Program-made: the position numbers and the translations under genes
The notes under the pieces: generated by a model
The model's database searches: none
What the model was told of the DNA's origin: nothing
What the model saw: only the letters and a program-made list of their open reading frames with translations
Source: Acidobacteriota bacterium
Lineage (GTDB): Bacteria; Acidobacteriota; Thermoanaerobaculia; Multivoradales; JBCCEF01
Direction of reading: 5' to 3'
Assembly (NCBI GenBank): GCA_039030395.1
Contig: JBCCEF010000003.1
Span: 186,001-250,000 of the forward strand
Length of the DNA stretch: 64,000 bases
Shown: in pieces, positions 1 through 11,985 of the stretch
How the letters are laid out: each line of letters begins with the position of its first letter
How positions within the stretch are numbered: the stretch's first letter is position 1

Positions 1-139
1 AGCGCGATTCATGACCAATACTCCTTCAGGTACGTAACGAGGCTTCACCAGCAAGCTTCATCCACACAGTCGTTTCATCAACACATTGGGGCGAGATGAA
101 AGTGTCTAAATCTTCAAGATCCGTGGGGCTCCGTCGCCG

Positions 140-1573
140 GTGAGCGGTACGCCGCGGGATCTGTACTTCATCGCAATCGGGGGCACCGGTATGGCGCCGC
201 TCGCCTGTCTTCTGCAAGAGCAGGGCCACCGGGTACGCGGCTCTGACGGACCGCTCTATCCGCCGATGAGCACCCTGTTGGAGAACGCCGGCATCACACC
301 CCATGTCGGCTGGGATCCGGCACACCTCCATCCGGCACCGGACCTGGTGGTGGTAGGAAACGCCGTGCCGCGCAGCAACCCCGAAGCCGAGGAGATGGAG
401 CGGCGGGGCTTGCCGCGCCTCTCCATGCCCGAAGCCCTGGGGCAGTTCTTCCTCGTCGAACGGCGCCCGCTGGTGGTGGCCGGCACCCACGGCAAGACCA
501 CCACCACCTCGCTGGCGGCCTGGGTCTACACCGCCTGCGGCGGGGATCCGGGTTACCTGATCGGCGGCGTGCCGATCGGTCTTCCGGGCAGTTTTCAAGT
601 CGGCGCCGGTGAGCGTTTCGTGGTGGAGGGGGACGAGTACAACGCCGCCTACTTCGACCGCGGCGCCAAGTTTCTGCACTACCGGCCGGAGACGGCGATC
701 CTCACCTCCGTCGAGTACGACCACGCGGACCTCTACCCGGACTTCGATTCCCTGCGCGACGCCTACGGTCGCCTGCTGGAGCTGGTGCCGGACACCGGCC
801 GAGCGATCCTGTGCGGCGATTCGGAAGAGGTGCGGCGTCTGGCGCCGCGGTCCGGCGGCGAGGTGGTGTTCTATGGCATCGGCGAGAACAACGACGTGCG
901 CCTGGAGGGCGCCATCGAAGCGGCGGCGGGCGGCGGTACGCGCTTTCGGGTGCGCGATGAGGCGGGGGTTTACGAGGTGTCCTTTCCGATGACCGGTACC
1001 CATAACGTCGAGAACGCGCTTGCCGTGTGGGCGGCGGCGCGCGGCGACGGCTATTCGCCGGAGCAGGTAGCGGCGGCCCTCGCCGGCTTTCGGGGAATCC
1101 AGCGGCGACAGCAGGAGATCGGCACTGCCGGGGGGGTGACGGTGGTCGATGACTTCGCCCACCACCCCACCGCCGTCGAGCGCACCCTGGAGGGACTCCG
1201 CGCCCGCTACGGCGACCGCCCCTTGACGGTGCTGTACGAGCCTCGCAGTCTCACCGCCGCCCGCAGTTTCCTGCTCGACGCCTACCGGCGGGCGTTCCGG
1301 ACGGCGGATCGGGTGTTGATCGCGCCCACTTTCCACGCCGGGCGCCTGGCGCCCGAGGAGCGGATCGATTTTTCGGCTCTGTCGGCGGAGCTGTCGGCAC
1401 CCGGTGAGGCCGCGGCCCGGGCGTTCGATTCGATGGACGATCTCTTGGAAGCGGCGCTCGACGGAGCGAGAGCCGGCGACGTGCTGGTGACGATGTCGTC
1501 CGGTTCCTTCGACGGGATGCCGCGGCGATTGTTGGAAGGGTTGCGGGCGCAACCTGTGGGTCCGGCGGGTTAG
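140..1573 (+). CDS. mpl: UDP-N-acetylmuramate:L-alanyl-gamma-D-glutamyl-meso-diaminopimelate ligase (Mpl)
   Basis: Mur-ligase family enzyme that reattaches the murein tripeptide to UDP-MurNAc during peptidoglycan recycling in the cytoplasm. The 477-residue product has the N-terminal Rossmann-type glycine motif IAIGGTGMAPLA (residues 11-22), the ATP-binding loop GTHGKTTTT (115-123), the VEGDEYNAAYFDRGAKF stretch typical of Mpl rather than MurC, the central GTHNVENALA motif and the C-terminal domain VDDFAHHPTA. Length is close to E. coli Mpl (457). The start is GTG at 140. It converges on the next gene with a 4-nt overlap of stop codons. Presence of Mpl implies a diaminopimelate-type wall. No other mur gene lies in the window. 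Confidence 0.93.
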   Translation: MSGTPRDLYFIAIGGTGMAPLACLLQEQGHRVRGSDGPLYPPMSTLLENAGITPHVGWDPAHLHPAPDLVVVGNAVPRSNPEAEEMERRGLPRLSMPEALGQFFLVERRPLVVAGTHGKTTTTSLAAWVYTACGGDPGYLIGGVPIGLPGSFQVGAGERFVVEGDEYNAAYFDRGAKFLHYRPETAILTSVEYDHADLYPDFDSLRDAYGRLLELVPDTGRAILCGDSEEVRRLAPRSGGEVVFYGIGENNDVRLEGAIEAAAGGGTRFRVRDEAGVYEVSFPMTGTHNVENALAVWAAARGDGYSPEQVAAALAGFRGIQRRQQEIGTAGGVTVVDDFAHHPTAVERTLEGLRARYGDRPLTVLYEPRSLTAARSFLLDAYRRAFRTADRVLIAPTFHAGRLAPEERIDFSALSAELSAPGEAAARAFDSMDDLLEAALDGARAGDVLVTMSSGSFDGMPRRLLEGLRAQPVGPAG

Positions 1574-2472
1574 GCGCCGGCGTCTTCCAGCGCCCATTCC
1601 ACCACCTGGTGCCGTTCCAGGCGGGGCAGCCGCAGGTCGCGAGCCAGGTCGGCGAGATCGCCCTCCACCGCATGAGCCGGCAAGAGGCCGATCAGTTCGC
1701 TCTCATCGACCTCGGCTCCCGCTTTCCGCGCCCGGCTCTGCACCGCATCGAACAGCTCTCGCAGAGTCGTCGCCCGGGTATCCACCAGGTTGACGCTCAC
1801 CTGCGCCCGCCGCCGGCTTTCGAGGGCGAGGCCGAGGGCTCGCACGCCGGCCAATCCGCCGGCGGCTTCCCGGATCTCCGCCGCGATGCCGCGCGCCAGG
1901 GCCAGATCCTCGCGGCTCAGTACGAAGTTGAAGGCGATCAGGAAATCCCGCGCGCCGATCACCGTGGCGCCAGCGGACGGATGCGGCCGTCGCGGGCCGA
2001 AGTCCGGCTCGCCGCCGGGTACTGCGAGGCGCTCGGCGAGTCTCTCGAAGCCCCCCCGGCGGACCTTCGGTAGGCGCTGCCGCTCCGGCCGCCGGGCCGC
2101 CTGTTCGTAGAGCAGTACCGGCAAACCGAAGCGTTCCGCGACGCGCCGGCCGAGGACCTCGGCAGCGGCGACGGCATCGGCCATCGGGCGGCTGGCCAAG
2201 GGCACGAAGGGCACCACATCCACGGCGCCCAAGCGCGGGTGGACGCCCCTCGGCCGTCGGAGATCGACTTCTTGAAGCGCCCTCTCGTAAAGGGCGAAGA
2301 GGGCGTCGATCAACGGTTCCGGTTCGCCGGCCAGGGTGAACACCGAGCGATGGTGGTCGGGATCCGAGGTTCGGTCGAGCAGCCAAACTCCGGGGCGGTT
2401 CACGGCCCTCGCCAGGCGGTCGATGACCTCCGGCCGCCTTCCTTCGCTGACGTTGGGAATCGATTCGAGCAA
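1570..2472 (-). CDS. ftcD: Glutamate formimidoyltransferase (FtcD N-terminal-type, stand-alone)
   Basis: Transfers the formimino group of N-formimino-L-glutamate to tetrahydrofolate, the last folate-linked step of one histidine-degradation route. The 300-residue product begins MLESIPNVSEGRRPEVI, the family hallmark, followed by LLDRTSDPDHHRSVFTLAG with the conserved DPDHHRSVFT block, and the HPRLGAVDVVPFVPL block. The cyclodeaminase domain that follows in the bifunctional mammalian enzyme is absent, as in many bacteria. No hut gene (hutH, hutU, hutI) is nearby, so the pathway link is by family only. The gene is convergent with mpl and divergent from the TPR gene, with about 97 nt between the two starts. 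Confidence 0.9.
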   Translation of the reverse strand: MLESIPNVSEGRRPEVIDRLARAVNRPGVWLLDRTSDPDHHRSVFTLAGEPEPLIDALFALYERALQEVDLRRPRGVHPRLGAVDVVPFVPLASRPMADAVAAAEVLGRRVAERFGLPVLLYEQAARRPERQRLPKVRRGGFERLAERLAVPGGEPDFGPRRPHPSAGATVIGARDFLIAFNFVLSREDLALARGIAAEIREAAGGLAGVRALGLALESRRRAQVSVNLVDTRATTLRELFDAVQSRARKAGAEVDESELIGLLPAHAVEGDLADLARDLRLPRLERHQVVEWALEDAGA

Positions 2473-2569
2473 CGGAAGGAGATTAGCAGCCGCGGCTTTG
2501 GTACGATGCGATCTCCGGTCGTCGGACCGAAAATTCCTTTGAGTTTTTCTTTGGGCGAGCGATCCCGCT

Positions 2570-4891
2570 ATGACCTATTCTGGAAATCCCGCTCTCGCGC
2601 CTGATGTTCGCCAGCGCATCCTCACCACCTTCGAGCAGACCCTCGATCTGGCGGAACAGGGAAGCCGCAAGGAGGCGATTCTCGGTTGCGACTTCATCCT
2701 GAGGATGGATCCGCGCTTCCAGCCGGCGCGGGATCTCCTGGCCCAGCTCAACGACACCACCGGGCCGCTCGATGTGGCCCCCTACCGGGGCGCTTTGGAC
2801 GGTGGGTCGGGAGAGGCTGCGGCCGATGGTCCCTCTGAGCCGGAGACGCTGGAGCCGAGCCCCGACAAGGCGCGCGATGCGGAAAGTCTCTTTGGCGATC
2901 TCGATGAACTGGACCTGGGCGACGAACCGCCGCCGCCCACCACCGTCGACGAGTTGGAAGCGGCTCTGTCGGCGAAGCTCGCCCGGCGCGACTTTTCCGG
3001 CGTCGCCCATCTCGCCGAGCGGTCGCCGCAGGAACTGCTGGCGCACCCGCGGGTGAGCGCGGTGGTGGAAGCGGCCGCCTCGCGCCGCGAGTCGGCCCCT
3101 TACGTTCAGAAGTTCCTCGAATCCGCCCGCCAGGCGGTGGATTCCGGCAACGTCGAAGAGGCGCGCTCCTTTCTCGACAAGGCCCATCAGCTCGACCCGA
3201 CGCATCCCGGCCTACAGCCGCTCCTCGATCTGGCGGCCTCGCGCCAGGCGGCGGCCGCTGAGCCGGCGGAGGAGGCGGATGAGATGTCCGGCTGGGATCT
3301 CTCGGTGGAGGAAGAGGAGTCGCCGACAGCCGCGCCGGGGTTGGGCGCGGCCCCAACAGCCGCTGCGCCGGAAGCCGATCCGCTGGAACTCGAACCGCCG
3401 CCGCACCTCGAAACGCCCACGGCCAGTGTGCCTTCTCCCTCGGTGCCGGCTGCGGAAGCTCCCGGCAGGGCCTCTTCATCGACCACCCGCTCCGAGGGCG
3501 CGGAACGCATCGCCGGCCTGCTGGCCGAGGGGCAGGACGCCTTCGATCAAGGCCAGTACCAGACCGCCATCGACGCCTGGTCGCGAATTTTCCTGATCGA
3601 TGTGGATCACGACGAGGCGTCGCGCCGCATCGAAGAAGCCCGGCGCCTGAAGGCCGAACAGGAACGCAAGGCAGAGGAGTTGTTCCACGATGCGGTGGGG
3701 CGTCTAGAGGCCGGCGACAGCGCCGGAGCGCAGAGTGGACTGCAAGAGGTGCTGGCCCTGCAGCCGGGCCATCTCACCGCCAAGGAGTACCTGGAACAAC
3801 TCGCCGAAGGCGGCACTCCGGTAGTGGTGCGGCGCGACCAGCGGCCGACCACCGGGCCGTTCCAGAAGCCGGACCTCTCCTCCGGCGGTCCGGTCGTCGC
3901 GGCGCCGTCGACGTCGCCCGCTTCCGGTCCCGTGGCGGTGGAGGATCCCTCGCTGCCGGAGATCGAGGGGGGGGCGGACCTGCCCCTCGGCGCCGGGGTA
4001 CCCACCGGCACCGTTCCGTTGCCCCCACCGAGCGCCTCGCTGGAGGTGGAGTCCCCTCCGACGGCACCGCCGCCGCGAGCCAAGGCGGATGGCGGCGCCG
4101 GGCGGCGCTTTTTGCTCATCGGAAGCCTGGTGTTCGTGCTGGCCGTCGCACTGCTCTATTTTCTCTACCTGAACCGCGGCCGTTTCTTCCCCAACGCGCG
4201 CGAGGAAACGACGGTCACCCAAGCGGCGGAAGATCCCATCGCCCGCGCCACCTCGCTGTACGAGGAAGGCCAAACGGATGTCGCCCTGAACCTGCTGCGC
4301 CGCATGCCGCCGCAGGCGCCTCGCTATGCCGAGGCGCGGGCGTTGATCTCCCAATGGGAGGCCGCCGAGCAGGCGGCGCAGGCGGCGGCCGAAGAGGTAG
4401 AGCCGGAGCCGGTGATTGACTTCGAGCGCCGCCAGCAGTTGATCGACGAAGCGCGCCGCCGGTTCGCCGGCGGCGAAGCGATCGCGGCCCGCGAACTGCT
4501 CGCCGAGGCGAAGAACATGGCGCCCTTCGAGGGCGAAGAGTTGGACTTCGAGCGCTCTGTCGATCAGCGGCTCGAGCCGCTGGAGCGCTACGTCGCCCTG
4601 TATGAAGGCGGCGACTATGAGTTCGGCCTGCCGGATCTCTGGCGGATGCACTCCAACGACCCGGACAATCCGGACGTTCGCCGCTTGATCACCGGTTCCT
4701 ACTACAACCTGGCGGTGACGGATCTACAGCGGGGCGACGCCGAGTCGGCCTACGAGAAACTCGGCGAGGCCCTGGGAGTGACTCCCGGAGATCCGGTGCT
4801 GGAGCGACATCATCGTTTCGCCGAGGCCTATCAGGACCGCACCAAGGACCTGCAGTACCGCATCTACGTCAAGTACCTGCCGGTACGGTGA
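2570..4891 (+). CDS. TPR-repeat protein with one transmembrane segment
   Basis: Large 773-residue protein with no enzymatic motif. Alternating acidic/Ala-rich helical stretches look like tetratricopeptide repeats near residues 15-60, 120-220 and 310-420, separated by long Pro/Ala/Glu-rich linkers. A single hydrophobic helix (FLLIGSLVFVLAVALLYFLY, about 514-533) follows an Arg pair, and a further TPR-like region lies beyond it (about 555-773). The topology suggests a cytoplasmic TPR array and a periplasmic TPR array joined by one membrane helix. It is 8 nt upstream of an RDD-family membrane gene and probably cotranscribed with it. A scaffold role is a guess. ATG start at 2570. Confidence 0.75.
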   Translation: MTYSGNPALAPDVRQRILTTFEQTLDLAEQGSRKEAILGCDFILRMDPRFQPARDLLAQLNDTTGPLDVAPYRGALDGGSGEAAADGPSEPETLEPSPDKARDAESLFGDLDELDLGDEPPPPTTVDELEAALSAKLARRDFSGVAHLAERSPQELLAHPRVSAVVEAAASRRESAPYVQKFLESARQAVDSGNVEEARSFLDKAHQLDPTHPGLQPLLDLAASRQAAAAEPAEEADEMSGWDLSVEEEESPTAAPGLGAAPTAAAPEADPLELEPPPHLETPTASVPSPSVPAAEAPGRASSSTTRSEGAERIAGLLAEGQDAFDQGQYQTAIDAWSRIFLIDVDHDEASRRIEEARRLKAEQERKAEELFHDAVGRLEAGDSAGAQSGLQEVLALQPGHLTAKEYLEQLAEGGTPVVVRRDQRPTTGPFQKPDLSSGGPVVAAPSTSPASGPVAVEDPSLPEIEGGADLPLGAGVPTGTVPLPPPSASLEVESPPTAPPPRAKADGGAGRRFLLIGSLVFVLAVALLYFLYLNRGRFFPNAREETTVTQAAEDPIARATSLYEEGQTDVALNLLRRMPPQAPRYAEARALISQWEAAEQAAQAAAEEVEPEPVIDFERRQQLIDEARRRFAGGEAIAARELLAEAKNMAPFEGEELDFERSVDQRLEPLERYVALYEGGDYEFGLPDLWRMHSNDPDNPDVRRLITGSYYNLAVTDLQRGDAESAYEKLGEALGVTPGDPVLERHHRFAEAYQDRTKDLQYRIYVKYLPVR

Positions 4892-4899
4892 GGCGGTAA

Positions 4900-5703
4900 G
4901 TGAACGATCGCCGCGACGAACCTTGGCTGTTCGATCTCGACTTCGGAGACTCTTCCAAAGAAGAGCAGGAGGAAGACGAGGCGGGCGTAGACGAACCGAG
5001 CGTGGCGAGCGAGGAGTCCCAAGCCGCTGCCGCGGACGAAGCGCCCGCTCCCGCGGACTTCGCCTTCGGCGAGGAGTCCGCTGCGCCGCGCGATTCCTTT
5101 CCCTTTGACGATCCTCCCTCCGAACTCCCGAAGCCCCTGAGTCCCGACGAACTGCCGCTGTTTTCGGATCAGCCGTCAGAGGCGGTGACCGCCGTTCCTG
5201 CGGCGGCGGAATCACCCGCAGCGCCGGTCCTGCCGCTCGCAGACGACGGCGAGCCGGCCGCTGGTCCGGTGCCGGTCGAGGCCTCCGCCGAAACATCGGC
5301 CGGCGGCGGGATCGCCGCCTTCCGCGAGCGGGCGGTGGCGGTGGCGGTCGACGGCCTCCTGTTGGTGACGGTACTCGGACTGTGCCTGCTCGGCTCGATG
5401 GCGGTCGGCGGCCCCGGCAGTCCGTTGGCCCACGCCCTGCCCTTCGGCACCTTTCTGGTGGTCTTCTCCTTCGTCTACTCGGTGGTCAGCCTGGCCTTCT
5501 GGGGACAGACTCCGGGAATGGCGATCGCCGGAGTGGTGGCGCGGGCGCCGGGGGATCAACCGCTGACCTTCGGCCAGACCGGCATGCGCTGGCTCGGCGG
5601 GTTGTTGACGGTAGCCCTCGCCGGACTTCCTTTCCTCCTCTCCCTCACCGGCCGTTCCCTGGCGGACCGCCTGAGCGGCAGCGAGACCTTCCAGGTTTCC
5701 TAG
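4900..5703 (+). CDS. RDD-family membrane protein with long acidic N-terminal tail
   Basis: The 267-residue product has a roughly 140-residue Asp/Glu/Ala/Pro-rich, probably disordered N-terminus and a C-terminal RDD domain. The domain shows the Arg/Asp signature (FRERAVAVAVDGLLL) in the first membrane helix, the WGQTPGMAIAGVVAR loop and the closing SLADRLSGS segment with its Asp. RDD proteins are small integral membrane proteins, some linked to ion or osmolyte movement; the substrate here is unknown. GTG start at 4900, 8 nt after the TPR gene stop, so the two are likely one transcript. Acidic tails like that of the upstream TPR protein suggest related function. Confidence 0.78.
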   Translation: MNDRRDEPWLFDLDFGDSSKEEQEEDEAGVDEPSVASEESQAAAADEAPAPADFAFGEESAAPRDSFPFDDPPSELPKPLSPDELPLFSDQPSEAVTAVPAAAESPAAPVLPLADDGEPAAGPVPVEASAETSAGGGIAAFRERAVAVAVDGLLLVTVLGLCLLGSMAVGGPGSPLAHALPFGTFLVVFSFVYSVVSLAFWGQTPGMAIAGVVARAPGDQPLTFGQTGMRWLGGLLTVALAGLPFLLSLTGRSLADRLSGSETFQVS

Positions 5704-5733
5704 CTGGATCGACCTAGGCGGTGCGTAACGGCG

Positions 5734-5758
5734 GCGCTCTGCTACTTGAGCAGAGCGC
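5734..5758. terminator. Stem-loop between convergent genes (possible terminator)
   Basis: A perfect 10-bp stem (GCGCTCTGCT with AGCAGAGCGC) closes a 5-nt loop 31 nt after the RDD gene stop and ends in only two T residues. It lies between convergent genes, so it could act in either direction. The weak T tract keeps confidence moderate. Confidence 0.5.
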
Positions 5759-5809
5759 TTCCGAGCCCGAAGGGCGAGGCGACGCCAGAGGCCTCGAGGA
5801 AGGGGGTGA

Positions 5810-5837
5810 GCCTCCAAGAATGACCCTTCTTGGAGGC
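5810..5837. terminator. Second stem-loop between convergent genes
   Basis: A perfect 11-bp stem (GCCTCCAAGAA with TTCTTGGAGGC) with a 6-nt loop, 26 nt beyond the stop of the minus-strand membrane gene. No T tract follows on either strand. It could be a terminator core, an mRNA-end stabiliser or a repeat unit. Confidence 0.4.
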
Positions 5838-5863
5838 GAGGGGGCGGTCCCGCGTGCGGGCGC

Positions 5864-6481
5864 CTAGCCCCCGTGAGAACGCAGATAGCGGGCGACCGCC
5901 CAGGCCATCCACAGGTTGGCGACGAACGTTGTCAGGGCGAAGACCTCCAGCGAATAGCCACTCGGCCAGAGGGCCACCAAGCCGCCGCCCTGATAGAGCA
6001 GGCCGTAGGGCCGAAAGGCGCCGAGGGACAGGCCGCCCACGGCGTAGAAGGAGTGGCCGAGCAGCAACAGCCAGAGGGCCGGCAGCGCCCAGGCCAGCCC
6101 GGAGGTGAGAAGCAGCGCGGAGAGTGCTGCGGCGATCAGCGAGGTGTTGCCCTGCACCCGGAAGACCCAGCGCGACAGGCCGCCTTGGCCTTGGGCGGTC
6201 GGTCGGCCGCTGCTGAAGATGACCGCTCCTTCCACCGCGCCTCCGGCGAGCACCGCCACGGACCAGAGAATCAGCGAACCGGCGTAGCCGAAGGATTTGT
6301 GCACCGTGGTCGTCGCCAGGGCGGCCGCCGGCAGCAGGACTGCCCAGGCGATCCACGACCAGGGGCCTCGCAGGTAGGGTCGGCTGGCCTCCTCGAAGCG
6401 CGCCCGCACCTCGTCCAGGCCTTCCTGTCCGGAGGGGTCGGAAGAGCTGGCGAAGAGCGGATCGTATTCGGAAGGGGGCAT
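5864..6481 (-). CDS. Multi-pass membrane protein of unknown function
   Basis: From ATG at 6481 the product is 205 residues: a short polar N-terminus (MPPSEYDPLFASSSDPSG), then about five hydrophobic segments beginning WIAWAVLLPAAALATTTV. I do not recognise a family. An in-frame ATG lies 150 nt upstream, but the segment it adds is Arg/Pro-rich and unlike a membrane-protein start, so I chose 6481. It is divergent from the ATP synthase operon, with just under 300 nt between the starts; I saw no convincing promoter in that interval. Confidence 0.6.
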   Translation of the reverse strand: MPPSEYDPLFASSSDPSGQEGLDEVRARFEEASRPYLRGPWSWIAWAVLLPAAALATTTVHKSFGYAGSLILWSVAVLAGGAVEGAVIFSSGRPTAQGQGGLSRWVFRVQGNTSLIAAALSALLLTSGLAWALPALWLLLLGHSFYAVGGLSLGAFRPYGLLYQGGGLVALWPSGYSLEVFALTTFVANLWMAWAVARYLRSHGG

Positions 6482-6777
6482 GGTCGTCGGCCTCACGAGA
6501 TCATACGTCCTGGCCGCGGCTCCGTTGGTCCGCGATGCCCGACGGGCGGGGTTGACCCTGGCTTTCGGCCGGTGATAGTTTTCTCTCGCCGGGACGGTGG
6601 TCTGGAAGGCGTTCGCCTCGACCCCAAACACCCCCGGAAAAACCAGCCGATCTCAGCGGGTATCCACTTCAAGACGACGACCACGGCTCGGAGACCTCCT
6701 CTGATCCCTCTTCGTCCGCCCCGCTCCAGGTCTCAGTCGCTCGCGATGGCTGGCGTTCATTGAGGAATTTTCGACGC

Positions 6778-7026
6778 ATGGCGAAACGGACCCGCTCACC
6801 GGGCATGCGCTACCTCGGTATCGGTTTCGAGTTGGCGGCGGCCGTAGCGGGACTGACGCTTCTCGGTTTCTGGATCGACCGGCACTTCGGGAGTGAGCCG
6901 TGGGGCTTGCTGATCGGGTTGACGGTCGGTTTGGTCGGCGGTCTGTACAACCTGGTGCGAGGGACGTTGTCTTCGCTCAGGCGCGATGCCGAGCAGGCTT
7001 TGCCCTTGGATGAGGAGCGTTCGTGA
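6778..7026 (+). CDS. atpZ: AtpZ/AtpI-family small membrane protein of the F1Fo operon
   Basis: An 82-residue protein with two hydrophobic helices (YLGIGFELAAAVAGLTLLGFW and WGLLIGLTVGLVGGLYNLV), the pattern of AtpZ/AtpQ-type proteins encoded at the head of ATP synthase operons. Known relatives assist c-ring assembly or act in Mg/Ca movement. The start ATG at 6778 has a good ribosome site (GAGGAA at 6762-6767); a TTG 18 nt earlier in frame has none. The stop overlaps the next gene's GTG by 4 nt, implying translational coupling. Confidence 0.82.
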   Translation: MAKRTRSPGMRYLGIGFELAAAVAGLTLLGFWIDRHFGSEPWGLLIGLTVGLVGGLYNLVRGTLSSLRRDAEQALPLDEERS

Positions 7027-7454
7027 CGGATTCCGACGACGTGGGTAGTCCGGTGTCCCGGCGAATGCTCCGGTTCGCGCTCCTGGCGGCAGCGATCGCC
7101 TGGGTGATCGGGCTCCTCGGTTGGCTGCCGGTGCGCAACTGGGTGGGAGATGTCGGCCCACCGGCCCTGTGGGCCGCCTGCGCCGCCAGTTGGGTGGCGT
7201 CGATGGTCGGCGCGCTGCCGATGGTGGTGGGCCGCCGCGCCGGCGAACCGATCGTGGTTCGAGCGCTGGCCGCCACCGGCCTGAGGTTGATCACCACGCT
7301 GGTTCTTGGGCTGGTGTTCGGCGTCGGCTTCGGGCTCGAGCCGCGAGTGCTGCTGGTCGGTTTGGCGGTCAGTTACGCCGCCCTTCTGGCGGTGGACACC
7401 TGGTTCGCCCTCGGGCTGGCGAAGGCGGATTCGGCGGTGGGTTCAACGAAGTAG
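7023..7454 (+). CDS. atpI: AtpI-like ATP synthase accessory membrane protein
   Basis: 143 residues with four predicted membrane helices (starting FALLAAAIAWVIGLLGWLP) between the AtpZ-like gene and atpB, the usual place of AtpI. AtpI proteins help assemble the c-ring. Sequence conservation in this family is weak, so the call rests mostly on topology and position. GTG start at 7023 overlaps the previous stop (GTGA). A 40-nt gap precedes atpB. Confidence 0.65.
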   Translation: MTDSDDVGSPVSRRMLRFALLAAAIAWVIGLLGWLPVRNWVGDVGPPALWAACAASWVASMVGALPMVVGRRAGEPIVVRALAATGLRLITTLVLGLVFGVGFGLEPRVLLVGLAVSYAALLAVDTWFALGLAKADSAVGSTK

Positions 7455-7494
7455 CGGGACGGAAGCTGCGAATACTGATGAAGGTGAACGAGAG

Positions 7495-8887
<1,393 letters not shown>

Positions 8888-8991
8888 TTCAACGCCGTTT
8901 CCGCGGGGCCGACGGAGGATCGGTCGGCCCCGGCGGCCATCCATTGAGGGCGCCTTCGAGGAGAGGGTGCCGTGTACAAGGGCATGGTGCT

Positions 8992-9600
8992 ATGCGCAAG
9001 ATCGAGACATTCTCGATGATCCGGCGGTGGTCCCTGATCGGGCTGTCCTCGCTGTTCCTGGTGGCCCCCGTGTGGGCGGCCGAAGGGGGCGGGGAATCCG
9101 GAAGTCTGTTCGCCGGCGACCTCGGCAACATGATCTGGACCCTGGTCATCTTCGTGATCCTGCTGGTGGTTCTCGGCAAGTTCGCCTGGGGGCCGGTTTT
9201 GAACGGACTCCAGTCGCGCGAGCAGTTCATCTTCGACTCTCTGGCCAAGGCCAAGGAAGAGCGCGATCTCGCTTCGGCCAAGCTGGCCGAGTACGAGGAG
9301 AAGCTGGCCCAGGCGCGCTCTGAGGTCGAAGAGATTGTGGACGAGGCCCGGCGCGATGCCGCCGTGCTTCGCCAGCGCGAGGAAGAAAAGGCCCAGGAAG
9401 AGGCGCAGAAGACTCTCGAACGGGCCAAGCGGGAGATCGAGATCGCCAAGGACACGGCGGTCAAGGATCTCTACTCGCGAGCGACCAGCTTGACCGTCGA
9501 TGCGGCGTCGCGCATTTTGAAGCGCGAGCTGACGCCGAACGATCACGAGCAGCTGATCGCCGAGTCGATCGCCGCCATCGAGAAGATCAACCCGAACTGA
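8992..9600 (+). CDS. atpF: ATP synthase Fo subunit b
   Basis: Peripheral stalk subunit: a membrane helix (MIWTLVIFVILLVVLGKFAW) followed by a long charged coiled coil of the usual KAKEERDLASAKLAEYEEKL character. The 202-residue product from ATG at 8992 is longer than E. coli b (156) because a second hydrophobic, signal-peptide-like segment (WSLIGLSSLFLVAPVWAAEG) precedes the membrane anchor. A later in-frame ATG at 9016 would still keep this segment. The upstream neighbour is atpE (104 nt gap); atpH follows after 22 nt. Only one b-type gene is present. Confidence 0.93.
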   Translation: MRKIETFSMIRRWSLIGLSSLFLVAPVWAAEGGGESGSLFAGDLGNMIWTLVIFVILLVVLGKFAWGPVLNGLQSREQFIFDSLAKAKEERDLASAKLAEYEEKLAQARSEVEEIVDEARRDAAVLRQREEEKAQEEAQKTLERAKREIEIAKDTAVKDLYSRATSLTVDAASRILKRELTPNDHEQLIAESIAAIEKINPN

Positions 9601-9622
9601 GCCGGAAGGTCGAGGAACGAGC

Positions 9623-10231
9623 ATGTCGAGCTTCAGTGACGACCAGATCGCCGTGGCGCAGGTCTACAGCAAGGCCATGCTGGCCCTAGCTCAACAGGCG
9701 GAGGCACAGCAGGCCGGCGCGGTCGATGACCTGCGCGAGGAGCTGCAGTCCATTGCCCGTCTGATCGAGCGCGATGAGACCTTTCGCGCCTTCCTGTCGT
9801 CGCCGTTGGTCGACTCCGACAAGCGGCGGGAAAGCTTGGAGAAGACCTTCCGCGGCAAGGCGAGCGATCTGCTGGTGGACTCCCTCCAGGTCTTGAACCG
9901 CAAGGGCCGCATCCACCTGGTGCCGGCCATCGCCTTTACCTATCGCCAGGAGTTGAACCAACTCCAGGGGCGGGTGGAAGCCCGGGTGATCTCGGCGGTG
10001 GCCCTTTCCGACCCGCAGCGCGAGCGGATTCGCGCGGCGGTCAAGGGAGCCACCGGCAAGGATGCCACCCTCGATGAGCAGGTCGATCCCTCGCTGATCG
10101 GAGGCATGGTGGTGCAGATTGGAGATCAGAAGGCCGATTCGAGCGTCGCCACGCGCCTAACCAACTTGAGCGACAAGCTCCTGAACCGTGCATCGCGCCA
10201 GATTCATCGCGGCGCGCACGTCGAGAACTGA
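9623..10231 (+). CDS. atpH: ATP synthase F1 subunit delta
   Basis: Subunit that joins the peripheral stalk to the top of the alpha3-beta3 head (OSCP family). 202 residues, with the N-terminal helical bundle ([34 protein letters not shown]) and the conserved C-terminal block [26 protein letters not shown]. Slightly longer than E. coli delta (177). ATG at 9623 with GAGGAA 5 nt upstream. It sits between atpF and atpA, with 11 nt to atpA. Confidence 0.93.
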   Translation: MSSFSDDQIAVAQVYSKAMLALAQQAEAQQAGAVDDLREELQSIARLIERDETFRAFLSSPLVDSDKRRESLEKTFRGKASDLLVDSLQVLNRKGRIHLVPAIAFTYRQELNQLQGRVEARVISAVALSDPQRERIRAAVKGATGKDATLDEQVDPSLIGGMVVQIGDQKADSSVATRLTNLSDKLLNRASRQIHRGAHVEN

Positions 10232-10242
10232 GGAACCGCAAA

Positions 10243-11982
<1,740 letters not shown>

Positions 11983-11985
11983 CCC

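Noticed and set aside
26-1597. Long minus-strand ORF (523 codons) opposite mpl
   Set aside because: Arg/Gly/Pro/His-rich translation with no motif; it is the antisense shadow of mpl, which has clear conserved motifs.
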